The notes: generated from the sequence alone by a model not told the origin. A stretch of 53,680 nucleotides of DNA from Paucidesulfovibrio gracilis DSM 16080 (GCF_900167125.1 NZ_FUYC01000014.1:1-53680); one strand, 5' to 3'. Shown: positions 40,568-50,599, counted from the stretch's first letter. Numbers and translations: made by a program.

Positions 40568-42373
40568 ATGAACGAACCCAAGACCATTCGTAACGGCGCA
40601 ACCTATTTCGGACGCATCGATCGGCAACAATGGAACGGCTGGACTGTGCTGGCTCTTGGGGATGTGGACGTGGATCCGGACATTCCGGAAGAGTATGTGG
40701 TCCGGGTTCCGAATCCGGCGCAAGTCCGGCCGGAGAATTTGGTCGAGCGTCTTCCCGGGGAGCATGCCCGGCGGCCTCTTGCCCTGGTCATGCCCGAGCA
40801 GCCCGGTCCAGACAATGGCGCGGCCCAACGCCGATTGCTCATGCATCTGCTCCGCAAACATTACCATGCCGTGTTCGAAGGGCTTACGCGGCAGGATCCT
40901 CCCGGGCCTTTGCAGCCTTTGCTGCGCGGACTGCGCGACCCCTCCAGAAGCATCCATCAATTGCAGAATTATCCCTGGCTGCTGCGCTACCCTCTGGTGG
41001 ACCAATTGCAAAACGTCTTTCAGGATACGCCGGCACTGATCTTGGTGGGCGGTCCCTCTTTTCGTGAGCTGCTGCCCCGCCTGCCGGAGCTGGCCAAGCA
41101 TTGCCTGGTGATCTGCATCGCCCGCACCCTGCGCCCCTGCCTGGAGGCCGGGGTGGAGCCGGATTTTGTGGTGCAGTACGACACCAATCCCGAGCAGGCC
41201 CAGTTCTATGAAGAATTGCCGCGGCTGGAGCACACCACGCTTGTTTCCCTGTCCACGGCCTACATCGCTCCCTATGCGGATTTGTTCCGTGGGGTGCTCT
41301 TTCGCGGCAGCTTCGGCAAAAATTTTCTGCCCAACCCGTTCACCATGCGCGAAGGCACCGAAGGCTCGCTCATTGCCTGTTTGGGATTGGTGGAGGTGTT
41401 GGGCTGTTCCCATACGTTCGTCACCGGCACGGACCTGAGTTGGCCTTTGGACGGATGCCGGTATGGGACATCAAAGGTCTCCGAATTTTCAGAGTCGGAA
41501 GAGACGGCCATCGCTCCCGACGACCAGCGGGTTCACCTGGTGAACGGCATGTGGGTGCGACTGCGGCGTCGGGATGGTGAAATCGTCAATTCCAACTGGA
41601 ACTTTGTGGCTGCCGCGGTCAAGGCCGAAACCATGGCTCGGGAAATCAATCAGGCCAACGGTACCCGGTTTTTCACCATGAATGACAGCACCCTGCTGGA
41701 TGATGAGGTGTTTCCCACCAGCCCCGAAGAAGCGGTGCGCGCCCTGCCGACCCTGGACCGCCACGCCCTGCGGCAGACCATTGACACGGCTTTGACGACG
41801 AGGGAATCCATTCATCTTGAGCGGCTCTATGAGTACCTCAAGTCCTGGGAGCAGGGACTTGCCTCCATGGGGGAACTTTTTGCCATGCGCCGCCTGAATC
41901 CCAAGGAGCAGTCCAAACTGAAGACCGACATGTTTGTGCGGCTGCTGGAAAATTTTCGCGGTGCCTGCTGGATGCGCGGAATGAATGATCCCGTGGAGTC
42001 GGCTTCACGCTTTATCCGCATTTGGAAAGGCCACAACGCCCGGGCCGCAAAACTGGCTTTGGCGCACCACCGCGTGGCCGGGGGGATTCCCCTGCCGTTG
42101 CTCTGCCGTGCGGATGAGCAACCCGGCCTGCTGCGCGCTTTGGAGCAATACCTGCCCGGAGGCCGGTTCACGATCCGGCTGGTGGTTCCCTTTGGCAAAA
42201 AGAAGACCAGCCCCACGGAATTCGACGACATGGACCTCAAGCCCCTGCTGGATGGATACGATTTGATCCTGGTATCGCCCGCTGTGCAGAAGCGGTATCG
42301 CCACTTCTGGAGCATGGCTCCGGACGACAGCGTGTTGGACGTGGACTGGCTGGTCGGGCAGCGCTCCATATAG
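40568..42373 (+). CDS. DUF115 (MptE-like) protein, motility-accessory-factor type
   Basis: A 601-residue protein with a DUF115 domain in the middle: ALILVGGPSFRELLPRLPEL, then EPDFVVQYDTNPEQAQ, and the closing GCSHTFVTGTDLSWPLDG. Archaeal relatives (MptE) pyrophosphorylate a pterin; bacterial ones (Maf) add nonulosonic sugars to flagellin. The N- and C-terminal parts are not assignable. AAGG lies before the ATG. No flagellin or sialic-acid gene is in view; the neighbouring CDP-glycerol-type gene points to glycosylation or surface glycan work. Confidence 0.83.
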   Translation: MNEPKTIRNGATYFGRIDRQQWNGWTVLALGDVDVDPDIPEEYVVRVPNPAQVRPENLVERLPGEHARRPLALVMPEQPGPDNGAAQRRLLMHLLRKHYHAVFEGLTRQDPPGPLQPLLRGLRDPSRSIHQLQNYPWLLRYPLVDQLQNVFQDTPALILVGGPSFRELLPRLPELAKHCLVICIARTLRPCLEAGVEPDFVVQYDTNPEQAQFYEELPRLEHTTLVSLSTAYIAPYADLFRGVLFRGSFGKNFLPNPFTMREGTEGSLIACLGLVEVLGCSHTFVTGTDLSWPLDGCRYGTSKVSEFSESEETAIAPDDQRVHLVNGMWVRLRRRDGEIVNSNWNFVAAAVKAETMAREINQANGTRFFTMNDSTLLDDEVFPTSPEEAVRALPTLDRHALRQTIDTALTTRESIHLERLYEYLKSWEQGLASMGELFAMRRLNPKEQSKLKTDMFVRLLENFRGACWMRGMNDPVESASRFIRIWKGHNARAAKLALAHHRVAGGIPLPLLCRADEQPGLLRALEQYLPGGRFTIRLVVPFGKKKTSPTEFDDMDLKPLLDGYDLILVSPAVQKRYRHFWSMAPDDSVLDVDWLVGQRSI

Positions 42374-42615
42374 CGACTCGACGGACGGCCGGTTTTTTTC
42401 GCATAAGATCATCCCGCGTTCCGCGCGGCAACGGCCAAAGGAACGGCCTCGGCTGTCCATGGTCCGTTGGCAAGGGATCACACTCTGCTGAATCCGGCCC
42501 TGCCACCCCGGTTTTGCGCTGCCACTGACCACTATTTTTCGATCCGACATGGACTTGTCCCCGGACTCGTGTCTATGATGGGACACGGGGTCACAACTAT
42601 CGCAGGAGATATCAA

Positions 42616-43008
42616 ATGAATGTTTTCCCTATGTTGCTCATTGCCGTGGGCGTCTACAACGCCCTGGCGTTTTTGTTTCCGGAATCTCTGGCCGGAGCGC
42701 TGGTCTCGGTTCCGCTGCTCTCGGGGCGTGTTCTGTCCGTAACCACGGGGGAACTCGTCATTTGCCTCGCCGTGTTGCTGCTGTTCGTGGAAATCGTCAA
42801 AGCCACGCGCACCGGCGGAGCCACAGCCATCGACCATGCGCTGTCCCTGGTTTTGTTCGTGGTCTGCCTCATTGAATTTCTGGCGGTTCCCGCCCTGGGG
42901 ACCGGAACCTTCATGATCATCACACTGCTCACCCTGCTGGACGTGATCGCTGGATTCACGGTCAGCCTGAGTACCGCCCGCCGCGACCTGATGGTTGGCA
43001 GCGCCTAG
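42616..43008 (+). CDS. Small four-helix membrane protein, unknown
   Basis: A 130-residue protein with four predicted transmembrane helices (about residues 3-22, 40-62, 72-92, 95-118) and short loops, ending in a basic tail. AGGAGAT lies before the ATG. I do not recognise the family. It stands alone in its transcript, 242 bp after the DUF115 gene. Confidence 0.75.
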   Translation: MNVFPMLLIAVGVYNALAFLFPESLAGALVSVPLLSGRVLSVTTGELVICLAVLLLFVEIVKATRTGGATAIDHALSLVLFVVCLIEFLAVPALGTGTFMIITLLTLLDVIAGFTVSLSTARRDLMVGSA

Positions 43009-43479
43009 CCGGACCCGGCATCGGCCGCCCCGGTTTGGGGCTATGGCACGCCGTGCACTACGCGGCTGCCGGAACATTGCGGCCCGTTGCTCCGGGCCTA
43101 TGCCGCCTTTTGGTTCTTTTTCATTGCAGCGGTTGGTTCATCGCCAGCGCGTTGCCATACGCCCTGGTTCGTCTTGTTCGAGCCGGGGCGTTTTGTCCCG
43201 CACTTTCCCCGGCACCTGTCCTGTCAGATGTTGGGTGCCACTGTGTTGTTTTCCAAAAAATAACACGACCGTTCTTGTGATTTCCACCTCTCGTTATATA
43301 CTTGGCGTTCATTGGAACGCCCCGCGGGTCTTGCTCGTTTTTTTGTACACTAACACGCTACAATTGAATGTTTTTTTGCATGTCGGCCGATTCGCGACGC
43401 CCATGCATGCGGCCCGCCACACGGAAGCATTATTCGCGAAAAGCGGTAGCTGCCCCTTTTCGCGCAGGAGAGGTTGCCC
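43009..43479. other. Gene-free stretch before the chemoreceptor
   Basis: 471 bp. A 5-bp hairpin just after the upstream gene (GCCCC-GGTTT-GGGGC, near 43029-43043) and a 7-bp hairpin at 43304-43321 (GGCGTTC/GAACGCC) are seen. TACAAT at 43359-43364 is a good -10, and GCCGATTC at 43386-43393 resembles a sigma-28 -10, but neither has a good -35 partner. Nothing else recognised. Confidence 0.5.
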
Positions 43480-45861
43480 ATGACCCTGCGACGCCAATTG
43501 ATCCTTTTTTTTCTGCTTGCCGGATTGCTCCCCCTCGGCAGTGTCGGCATCATCAGCGAGTGGGCCTCCACGGACGCCCTGCTCAGCCAAGCCTATCAAC
43601 AACTTGTTTCCGTGCGCGAGATCAAGCGTTCTTGGATCACGGATTATATGGAAACCATCCATGACCAGATTCTGACGCTTTCCGAAAACCAGATGGTTGT
43701 GGACGGCATGCGCGCGGCTGCCCGGGGCATCAACACGTATCTCTCCGAGCGCCGCATCGAGCCGGAGCAAGTGGATGCCATGCGCCGGGAACTGACGGGC
43801 TACTATCGAAGCGATTTTTCCACGGAATATAACAGCCGGACCGGGCAGGACGCGCCGCTGGAGCGCATGCTTGCCGGGTTGGACGATGTGGCCGTGGTCA
43901 TGCAGCACGCCTTTATTCAGGACAACAGCCACCCATTGGGCAGTAAGGATTTGCTGGACGACCCCGGGGACGGCACCCGCTACGCCATGCTCCACGCGCG
44001 CATACATCCCAAGCTACGAAGCTATCTAAAGGAATTTGGATACTACGACATTTTTCTGGTGGAACCGAAAAGCGGACGCATCGTGTATTCCGTGTTCAAG
44101 GAGCTGGACTTTGCCACGTCGTTGAGAACCGGTCCCTACGCCAACAGCGGCATCGGGCGCGTTTTCCAGCAGGCCGTGGACAAGGGAAAAGAGGTCGTGG
44201 TCTTTGACGATTTTGACCGCTATACCCCTTCCTACGAAGCTCCGGCCGGGTTCATTGCCTCCCCCATTTTCGACGGGGAATACCTGCTCGGCGTACTGAT
44301 CTTTCAAATGCCCATCAATCGCATCAACGGCATTATGAATCAGCGGGAAGGACTCGGGGAAACAGGCGAGTCCTACTTGGTCGGACCGAATAAACTGATG
44401 CGTTCGGATTCCTACCTGGATCCGGAAAACCATTCCGTGCAGGCCTCCTTTGCCAATCCCGATGAAGGCCGCGTGGACACGCTTGCCGTGCGGGAAGCCC
44501 TGGCCGGCAACAGCGGCGTGGGCATTATCGAGGATTATACTGGCAACAGCGTGCTTTCTGCCTATGCCCCGCTGGACGTCTATGGATTGCACTGGGCGCT
44601 GCTGGCCGAAGTGGATGAATCCGAAATCATGGCGCCCATCCAAACGTTCCGCATAGCCGTGACTATCGCGGCCGTGCTCTCGGCCCTGGGCGTGGGCTTT
44701 ATCGCCTGGTTCGTAAGCCGGGGCGTGCTTCGCAAGCTCGGAGCCGATCCCACGAAACTCTCCGCAGTAGCCGATCAGGTGGCGCTCGGTGATCAGGAAA
44801 TGGAATTCGGGGAGAATCCCCAAGGTGTGTACGCCTCGCTGCAACGCATGACCGCGAGCCTGCGCAAGATGGCCGATGTCGCCACGGCCATTGCCGAAGG
44901 GGATTTGAGCCGCGAGGTGCACCCTATCTCGGAAAAAGACCGCCTGGGCCGCGCTCTGGAACGCATGAGCGAAAATCTGAACGAAGTCATGGGACAGGTG
45001 AGCAGCGCCGCAGCCATGGTCAACAGCGGCTCGGACCAGGTCTCGTCCGCAAGCCAGGCGTTGTCCCAGGGAGCCACGCAACAGGCCGCCTCCTTGCAGG
45101 AAATCAGCAGCTCGTCCGCAGAAGTGAGCAACGGAGTCAAGCTGAATGCGGACGGCGCAGGGCAGGCCAACAGCGCCGCAGAAAAATTGTACCAAGTGGC
45201 CGAGCAGGGCCGTGAGCACATGGCCGCCATGGTCACGGCCATGGCTGAAATCAATGATTCCAGTCAAAATATTGCCAAGATTATCAAGGTCATCGATGAA
45301 ATCGCCTTTCAGACGAACCTGCTGGCCCTGAATGCGGCCGTGGAAGCGGCCCGGGCCGGACAGCACGGCAAAGGATTCGCCGTGGTGGCCGAAGAGGTTC
45401 GCAATCTCGCTTCCCGTAGCGCCAAGGCCGCACAGGAGACCGCCGGAATTATCGAGGCGTCCGGAACCAAGGTGGAGTCTGGAAGCCGCATCGCCAACGA
45501 AACCGAACACGCCCTGGAAGAGGTGTCCGTACAGGTTACCAAATTGCGGGGACTGCTTGAGGAAATTGCGGAGCAGTCCAACCAGCAGGCCGCACAGGTC
45601 ACCCAGATCAGCAATGCGCTCAATCAGCTGGACCAGGTGACACAGGCCAATACGTCCAATGCCGAACAAACCGCGTCCGCGTCCGAAGAATTGATGGCCC
45701 AGGCCGTGGAATTGCGGCATCTCCTGGATCGGTTCTCGCTGAAGGATCACGCCTCGGCACGACCGGCCCTGACCGAAAGCCGCTATAACAATGCGGACGA
45801 GGAAGAGGAACAGGAACCCGGACCGAGCGCATCCACGGATGATGGCTTTGCCGCCTGGTAA
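43480..45861 (+). CDS. Methyl-accepting chemotaxis protein with extracellular Cache-type domain
   Basis: A 793-residue chemoreceptor. One helix at about residues 8-30 leads to a large periplasmic domain (about 30-385; [16 protein letters not shown] and [18 protein letters not shown] are Cache-type features), a second helix at about 390-415, HAMP and the cytoplasmic coiled coil. The hairpin tip with [23 protein letters not shown] binds CheA/CheW. It ends in DDGFAAW, without a clear CheR-binding pentapeptide. AGGAG lies 9 nt before the ATG at 43480. The ligand is unknown. Confidence 0.95.
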   Translation: MTLRRQLILFFLLAGLLPLGSVGIISEWASTDALLSQAYQQLVSVREIKRSWITDYMETIHDQILTLSENQMVVDGMRAAARGINTYLSERRIEPEQVDAMRRELTGYYRSDFSTEYNSRTGQDAPLERMLAGLDDVAVVMQHAFIQDNSHPLGSKDLLDDPGDGTRYAMLHARIHPKLRSYLKEFGYYDIFLVEPKSGRIVYSVFKELDFATSLRTGPYANSGIGRVFQQAVDKGKEVVVFDDFDRYTPSYEAPAGFIASPIFDGEYLLGVLIFQMPINRINGIMNQREGLGETGESYLVGPNKLMRSDSYLDPENHSVQASFANPDEGRVDTLAVREALAGNSGVGIIEDYTGNSVLSAYAPLDVYGLHWALLAEVDESEIMAPIQTFRIAVTIAAVLSALGVGFIAWFVSRGVLRKLGADPTKLSAVADQVALGDQEMEFGENPQGVYASLQRMTASLRKMADVATAIAEGDLSREVHPISEKDRLGRALERMSENLNEVMGQVSSAAAMVNSGSDQVSSASQALSQGATQQAASLQEISSSSAEVSNGVKLNADGAGQANSAAEKLYQVAEQGREHMAAMVTAMAEINDSSQNIAKIIKVIDEIAFQTNLLALNAAVEAARAGQHGKGFAVVAEEVRNLASRSAKAAQETAGIIEASGTKVESGSRIANETEHALEEVSVQVTKLRGLLEEIAEQSNQQAAQVTQISNALNQLDQVTQANTSNAEQTASASEELMAQAVELRHLLDRFSLKDHASARPALTESRYNNADEEEEQEPGPSASTDDGFAAW

Positions 45862-45893
45862 ATCGAAACAATGTGTCGTATTTTGAGAGTGTT

Positions 45894-46109
45894 CCGAGGG
45901 GCAACCCTTTCTTGCAGAAAGGGCTTTCCCCTCGGGCTGCTCCCCTTCCCAAAGACCGTTCATTCCTCTCGGCTGACGCCGCTCTGATTTTCCGCCAAAA
46001 TTGCCGGGATTGGTTCAACGGAGCAGCCCTGCCGGATATCCCGGCCGCGCAGCGCGCGGTCGGTAAATGGGATTGCAAAGGGTCGTGGACCCTTTGCCCG
46101 CCGGAGGCA
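45894..46109 (-). repeat. Intergenic modular repeat, partial copy C
   Basis: It holds hairpin 3 (45894-45935, CCGAGGGG arms around AACCCTTTCT/AGAAAGGG) and end-module hairpin 4 (46075-46097, GCAAAGGGTC/GACCCTTTGC). Hairpins 1 and 2 are missing, replaced by unrelated sequence. It fills the gap between the chemoreceptor and ogt; its end lies 24 nt before the ogt start. Confidence 0.78.
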
Positions 46110-46133
46110 ATTGTTTCAACAAAGAGGATTTTC

Positions 46134-46634
46134 ATGTTCGAGGGTATTCATCCCCGCACCGAGTATCTGGAAGCCGGGCGTTTGGGCCTGACATTGCAGT
46201 GGAGCGTCCGGGGGCTTTGCGGCATGGAGTTGCGTTGGAGCGTGGGGACCGGGCCGGACGCGGCGTTGAGCGCCTGGGGCCGCGCCATGCAGGGGGCGCT
46301 TGCGGCGTATGTTCAGGGTCGCGATGCGCCGTGGCCTGCGGTGCCGTTGGACGACACGGGTCTGACGGCGTTCACGCGTTTGATTTTACGAACGTTGCGT
46401 GACCGTGTCGGGTACGGTTGTACTGTGGCGTATGGGGAGCTGGCCGCCATGGCCGGGAGACCGGGTGCGGCGCGTGCCGTGGGCGGAGCATTGGGCCGCA
46501 ACCCCTGGCCGCTGCTGGTGCCATGTCACCGTGTGGTGGGAGCGGGCGGCGCGCTCACGGGATTCACCAACCCCTGCGGTCTGGATATGAAGCGTTATTT
46601 GTTGATGTGCGAGTCGCGCTCTCTTGCGGAGTAG
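46134..46634 (+). CDS. ogt: Methylated-DNA--protein-cysteine methyltransferase
   Basis: A 166-residue repair protein that takes the alkyl group from O6-alkylguanine onto its own cysteine. The acceptor is Cys131 in the family motif PCHRVVGAGG; YGELAAMAGRPGAARAVGGAL is the DNA-recognition helix. GAGG lies before the ATG at 46134. The sequence upstream in the same frame belongs to the repeat and is not coding. Its last 40 bp overlap the convergent hemerythrin gene. Confidence 0.95.
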   Translation: MFEGIHPRTEYLEAGRLGLTLQWSVRGLCGMELRWSVGTGPDAALSAWGRAMQGALAAYVQGRDAPWPAVPLDDTGLTAFTRLILRTLRDRVGYGCTVAYGELAAMAGRPGAARAVGGALGRNPWPLLVPCHRVVGAGGALTGFTNPCGLDMKRYLLMCESRSLAE

Positions 46635-47023
46635 GCATAGTCGGCAAAATCCATGTCTTCGCGCAGGATGTGCGTGCGCAGCCAATCCGCGAGAAAGAGG
46701 AATATATCCAGGTGGAGTTCACGCCGTCCCTGGGCGCGTTCCAATTCATTGATTCGTTGCAGAAATTCCTTGTGGAGAAAGGCGTGGTTCTGCGTGCCGG
46801 GATAGCCAAGGCGGAGCATGTGCTCTTCTTCGAGGTCGAAGTGGTCACGGGCATAGTCCCGCATATCCTGAAGCATGGCCTGAATCCGTTGTTCATCGTC
46901 CGCCTCGGGATTTCTCAGCACGGTTTCGTAGGCCTGGTTCAACAGGTGCATCAGATCTTTATGCTGTTCATCCAGGGTTTCCACCCCGAGGCTCATGTCA
47001 TCGGTCCATTGAATGATGGCCAC
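46595..47023 (-). CDS. Bacteriohemerythrin
   Basis: A 142-residue single-domain diiron protein. All ligands are present: His21, His61, Glu65, His80, His84, His118 and Asp123. It binds O2 or shields against it, in the cytoplasm; such proteins are frequent in Desulfovibrio. The start is a GTG at 47023 behind a run of eight G, which gives the usual IIQWTDDMSLGV N-terminus; an upstream in-frame ATG lies before that ribosome site and was rejected. The 3' end overlaps ogt by 40 bp. Confidence 0.95.
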   Translation of the reverse strand: MAIIQWTDDMSLGVETLDEQHKDLMHLLNQAYETVLRNPEADDEQRIQAMLQDMRDYARDHFDLEEEHMLRLGYPGTQNHAFLHKEFLQRINELERAQGRRELHLDIFLFLADWLRTHILREDMDFADYAYSARERDSHINK

Positions 47024-47365
47024 GTTCCCCCCCCTTTGGTTGTTCTCATGTTTCCGACGGATCAATGGAAACGGCAATGTGTCCGTTATTCCGAAAACCA
47101 CCGACCGGTATCCCATGGAACGGCTCGACGGTGTGGGACGTTTTCGGTGCTGCCGAAGAGTGGCTCCGGAACAGCGTGTTGTGTTGCGGATTCTCTAGGC
47201 GGTCCATCGGCAACGATTCGTCGAAGGCAATGCGAACAATGTTAACGAAGTATGCCTGGATACGGACCGCAGGGCAACCCTGCTTTCTATTCTCTCGAAT
47301 TGACACAAAAAAAACCCCGAACCAGGTCGGAATGGACCGTGGGTTCGGGGCTGGGTAGGGTTTTT
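47024..47365. other. Gene-free stretch between hemerythrin and pstA
   Basis: 342 bp. It contains the pst terminator at 47306-47352. The rest should hold the hemerythrin promoter, which I cannot place with confidence. Nothing else recognised. Confidence 0.5.
47306..47352 (-). terminator. Terminator of the pst operon
   Basis: On the minus strand, CCCCGAACC/GGTTCGGGG form a perfect 9-bp stem with an 18-nt loop, followed by a long T run (47314-47307). It starts 14 nt after the pstA stop codon. Confidence 0.9.
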
Positions 47366-48277
47366 CTATTTGCTCAGTTTACGCTGGAGCCTGGCCCGCA
47401 GGAAGATGGCGATCAGGTTCATGCCCAGTACCAGGGCGATGAGCACCAGTGCCGTGCCGTACTGCAGGGGTCGGGTTTGTTCGATGTTGGTTCCTGCCGT
47501 GGCCAAAACATAGATGTGGTAGGGCAGGGCCATGACGTCGTCGAAAATGGACGTGGGCATGTCCGGCGTGGAAAATACTGCCGCTGTGAACATGATGGCC
47601 GCGGTTTCGCCCGCTGCGCGCGAGAGCGACAGGATGGAACCGGTGAGGATGCCCGGCAGGGAGGCCGGAAGCACCACACGATAGATGGTCTGCCATTTGG
47701 TGGCGCCCAGGCCCAGCGAGGCTTCCCGGTAGGTGTCCGGTACGGAGCGCATGGCCTCCTCAGTGGTGCCGATGACCACGGGCAGGGTCAACGCGCCCAG
47801 GGTCAGCGCGCCCGCGGCAATGGAAACGCCCAGTTGCATGACCGTGACGAACAGGCCCAGGCCGAACAGACCGAAGACCACGGAAGGGACGCCGGCCAGG
47901 TTGTTGATGCCGATGCGTATGACGCGCAGCAGTTTGCCGGGCCGTGCGTATTCGTTGAGGTAGATGGCCGAGGCCACGCCCAGGGGCAGGGCCACGACCA
48001 TGGCGCTGAGCGCGAGGAGAAAGGTGCCCACGATACAGGGCAGGATTCCTCCGGCGGTCATGGAATCGCGTGGTTGTTCGGAAAGGAACTCCCAGGAAAG
48101 CGCGGGAACGCCGTGGTAGAGCAGAAAGCCCAGGATGATGGCCAGCGCAAGCCCGCATACCCAGGCCGCGGACTGGAATAGTCCGAAGGTGAAGAGCTGG
48201 GAAAGTTTGCGCCGACGGTTCCGTTTTTCCGCCTGGTCCATGATGGCGGCCACGCGCTGCATGGATTCCTGCATCAC
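47366..48277 (-). CDS. pstA: Phosphate ABC transporter permease PstA
   Basis: A 303-residue inner-membrane protein with six helices and the binding-protein-dependent permease loop (EASLGLGATKWQTIYRVVLPASLPGI). With PstC it forms the phosphate channel. The start may be the GTG at 48277 or the ATG directly after it at 48274; AAGGAG lies upstream of both. pstC ends 37 bp before. pstB and phoU are not in the window on this strand. Confidence 0.95.
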   Translation of the reverse strand: MMQESMQRVAAIMDQAEKRNRRRKLSQLFTFGLFQSAAWVCGLALAIILGFLLYHGVPALSWEFLSEQPRDSMTAGGILPCIVGTFLLALSAMVVALPLGVASAIYLNEYARPGKLLRVIRIGINNLAGVPSVVFGLFGLGLFVTVMQLGVSIAAGALTLGALTLPVVIGTTEEAMRSVPDTYREASLGLGATKWQTIYRVVLPASLPGILTGSILSLSRAAGETAAIMFTAAVFSTPDMPTSIFDDVMALPYHIYVLATAGTNIEQTRPLQYGTALVLIALVLGMNLIAIFLRARLQRKLSK

Positions 48278-48313
48278 GATGGATCTCCTTGGTCTGGAGG
48301 GTTGTGGTCCCCG

Positions 48314-49681
48314 TTACAGGGTGGCCGCGCCCACCTGCTTGTATTTGTGCGAAATGTGATCCGCCACGATGTTGAAGAGCATGGTAAACAAGAACAGGAC
48401 GATGCCGATGGCGAACAGGGCGTAGTAATGGTCGCTTCCCAGGGGGGCTTCGCCCATTTCCGCGGCAATGGACGAGGGCATGGGCCGTACCGGATCAAAG
48501 ATGGAATCCGGCACCATGCCTGCGCCGCCCGCCACCATGAGCACCACCATGGTTTCGCCGATGGCCCGGGACATGCCCAGGATCACGGCCGTGCTGATGC
48601 CGGAAAGCGAGGCCGGAACCACCACTTTCCAGATGGTTTCATTATGCGTGGCCCCGAGCGCGAGGGAAGCTTCCTTCAGTTCCAGCGGCACGGCGTAAAT
48701 GGCATCCTCGGAAACGGAGGTGATGGTGGGTACGGACATGAACGCCAGCATGAGCGAGGCGTTGAACATGTTCAACCCGGTGTTGATGTCGAACGAGTTT
48801 TGCAGGAAGGGCGCCACCACGACCATGCCGAAAAAGCCGATGACCACCGACGGCAGGGAGGCCAGCAGTTCGATGATGGGCTTGACGATGTTGCGCACGC
48901 GCAGGGAGGCGATCTCCGCCAGGTAGAGCGCGGTCATGACGCCGAGAGGAATGGCGATGGCCGAAGACAGGGCCGTGACCGAAAGGGAACCCATGATCAG
49001 CGGGAAAATGCCGAATTCGGGATCGTCCTCGTCCGTGGGGTACCACCCGTAACCGAACAAAAAGTCCATGACGTCCACTTTTTGGAAGATGGGCAGACCT
49101 TCCAGAAAGAGAAAGACCATGATCAGCCCGAGCACCACGATGGAAGTGAGGGCCGTGCCGAAAAAGACGCTCTGGATGAGTTTGTCGCGGGTTTTGCGTT
49201 GCAGGTTCAGGGCGCGGAGCACCAGCGTGAGCACGCTGAAAAACGCGAAAATGGCGGCGAACACGTAGTACCAGGTGGCCCGGGCCTCCATGTGCGCGTG
49301 GACGAAGTCATCGAGGTAGTGCAGTCCCTGCTCCTCCAGGTCTTGTCCATGTCCCTGGCGTCGCAGCTTGGCACCGTGCTCCGTGATTTCCTTGGTCAGG
49401 GCGTCCAGTTCAAGCAGCGACTGGTGGAGCTTTTTTGCGTTCAGAGCCGGATCTCCGGGCCGCGTCTCCATCTCTTCCGTAATCACGAAAGTGACGTAGC
49501 GCGACATCTCCTTCAAGGCTCCATTCAGGCTTTTGTCCGGCATAATGCGATGCGGGGCCATTTCCAGTTGTTGGAGATAGACCCGTTCCACATAGTCCGG
49601 CTGCGCCTTGTGGTGGCCGTAGAGGGCCAGGCCAACGGCAGCCAACAGACCGGCGATGATGAAAATTTTGATCCTGTCCAC
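48314..49681 (-). CDS. pstC: Phosphate ABC transporter permease PstC with N-terminal extension
   Basis: A 455-residue permease, about 150 residues longer than the common PstC. The extra N-terminal part has a helix (about residues 5-22) and a periplasmic segment of about 110 residues, which is charged and helical. The normal six-helix permease core follows, with the loop EASLALGATHNETIWKVVVPASLSGI. GTG start at 49681 behind AAGGGGA. It follows pstS after a gap with a strong hairpin. Confidence 0.93.
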   Translation of the reverse strand: MDRIKIFIIAGLLAAVGLALYGHHKAQPDYVERVYLQQLEMAPHRIMPDKSLNGALKEMSRYVTFVITEEMETRPGDPALNAKKLHQSLLELDALTKEITEHGAKLRRQGHGQDLEEQGLHYLDDFVHAHMEARATWYYVFAAIFAFFSVLTLVLRALNLQRKTRDKLIQSVFFGTALTSIVVLGLIMVFLFLEGLPIFQKVDVMDFLFGYGWYPTDEDDPEFGIFPLIMGSLSVTALSSAIAIPLGVMTALYLAEIASLRVRNIVKPIIELLASLPSVVIGFFGMVVVAPFLQNSFDINTGLNMFNASLMLAFMSVPTITSVSEDAIYAVPLELKEASLALGATHNETIWKVVVPASLSGISTAVILGMSRAIGETMVVLMVAGGAGMVPDSIFDPVRPMPSSIAAEMGEAPLGSDHYYALFAIGIVLFLFTMLFNIVADHISHKYKQVGAATL

Positions 49682-49709
49682 GACAGCGGTTCCCCTTTGC
49701 TTGGCACAA

Positions 49710-49751
49710 GTCCGCCGGAACAGCCTCGGATCGGAAGCGGTTCCGGCGGAC
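49710..49751 (-). other. pstS-pstC intercistronic hairpin
   Basis: GTCCGCCGGAAC (49710-49721) and GTTCCGGCGGAC (49740-49751) form a perfect 12-bp stem with an 18-nt loop. No T run follows, so it is not a full terminator. It may protect the pstS mRNA 3' end, giving more PstS than permease. Confidence 0.8.
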
Positions 49752-49780
49752 GTTTACACGTTACGCCTTGGAGTTCGTCG

Positions 49781-50599
49781 TTACTTGATGGGGATGAAGC
49801 CTTCGTCGGCAGCCATCTTCTGACCGGCCGGGCTCATGACGAAGTCGATGACGGTCTTGGTGTCGCCGGTGGGCTGACCAGCGGTGTAGAGGTTCAGGCC
49901 GCGGGAGATGGGGTAGGAACCGTCCATGGCGCTCTTCACGCCGGCGGCAACGCCGTCCACGGGCAGAGCCTTCAGCTCGGAGTTCACATAGGCCAGGCCC
50001 ACGTACCCGATGGCCTGCACGTTTTTGGAAACGGCCTGGGCAACAGCGCCGTTGGAGGCCAGCAGGGAGGCGCCGGGGAAGACCTTGTGCTTCTTGCCGT
50101 CGCGCTTCATGATCTTGGACTTCCAGCAGTCGTAGGTGCCGGAGGAGGTGTCGCGGGAAACGACCACGATCTCTTCATCCTGGCCGCCCAGCTCGGACCA
50201 GTTGGTCAGCTCGCCGGTGTAGATCTTGAAGAGCTGTTCCTTGGTGATGGCGGAGACCGGGTTGTCCGGGTGCACCACAGGGACGATGCAGTCGTAGGCG
50301 ACCACGTGCTGCATAGGCTCACGGCCGTTGGACTTGGCAGCCTTGATTTCCTTGTCCTTCATGTCGCGGGACATCATGCCGATGTCGGTGGTGCCGTCGA
50401 TGAGCGCCTTGGCGCCGTTGGAGGAGCCGCCGCCGGAAAGGGAGATCTGAATGCCCAGATCCGGGTTGGCTTTGAAGTGATCATCCACGAGCTGCATCAG
50501 GGGCAGCACGGTGGTGGAACCCTTGACTTCGACTTTTCCGGCGTAGGCCGTGGAAGCCATCAGGGCAAACACGGCGACAAGAGCGAGAAGCTTCTTCAT
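49781..50599 (-). CDS. pstS: Phosphate-binding protein PstS
   Basis: A 272-residue periplasmic phosphate receptor. The signal peptide MKKLLALVAVFALMASTAYA ends at residue 20. The phosphate site is visible in VKGSTTVLPLMQ, SGGGSSNGAKALI and SRDTSSGTYDCW. It hands phosphate to PstC/PstA. A good ribosome site (GGAGGA) lies before the ATG, and a Pho box lies upstream at 50675-50714. Confidence 0.96.
   Translation of the reverse strand: MKKLLALVAVFALMASTAYAGKVEVKGSTTVLPLMQLVDDHFKANPDLGIQISLSGGGSSNGAKALIDGTTDIGMMSRDMKDKEIKAAKSNGREPMQHVVAYDCIVPVVHPDNPVSAITKEQLFKIYTGELTNWSELGGQDEEIVVVSRDTSSGTYDCWKSKIMKRDGKKHKVFPGASLLASNGAVAQAVSKNVQAIGYVGLAYVNSELKALPVDGVAAGVKSAMDGSYPISRGLNLYTAGQPTGDTKTVIDFVMSPAGQKMAADEGFIPIK

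Noticed and set aside
42374-42615. Terminator after the DUF115 gene
   Set aside because: There is a run of seven T after CGGCCGG, but no stem longer than a few pairs can be drawn before it.
43386-43393. Sigma-28 promoter for the chemoreceptor (GCCGATTC)
   Set aside because: The -10 fits six of eight bases, but no TAAA-type -35 stands at the right distance.
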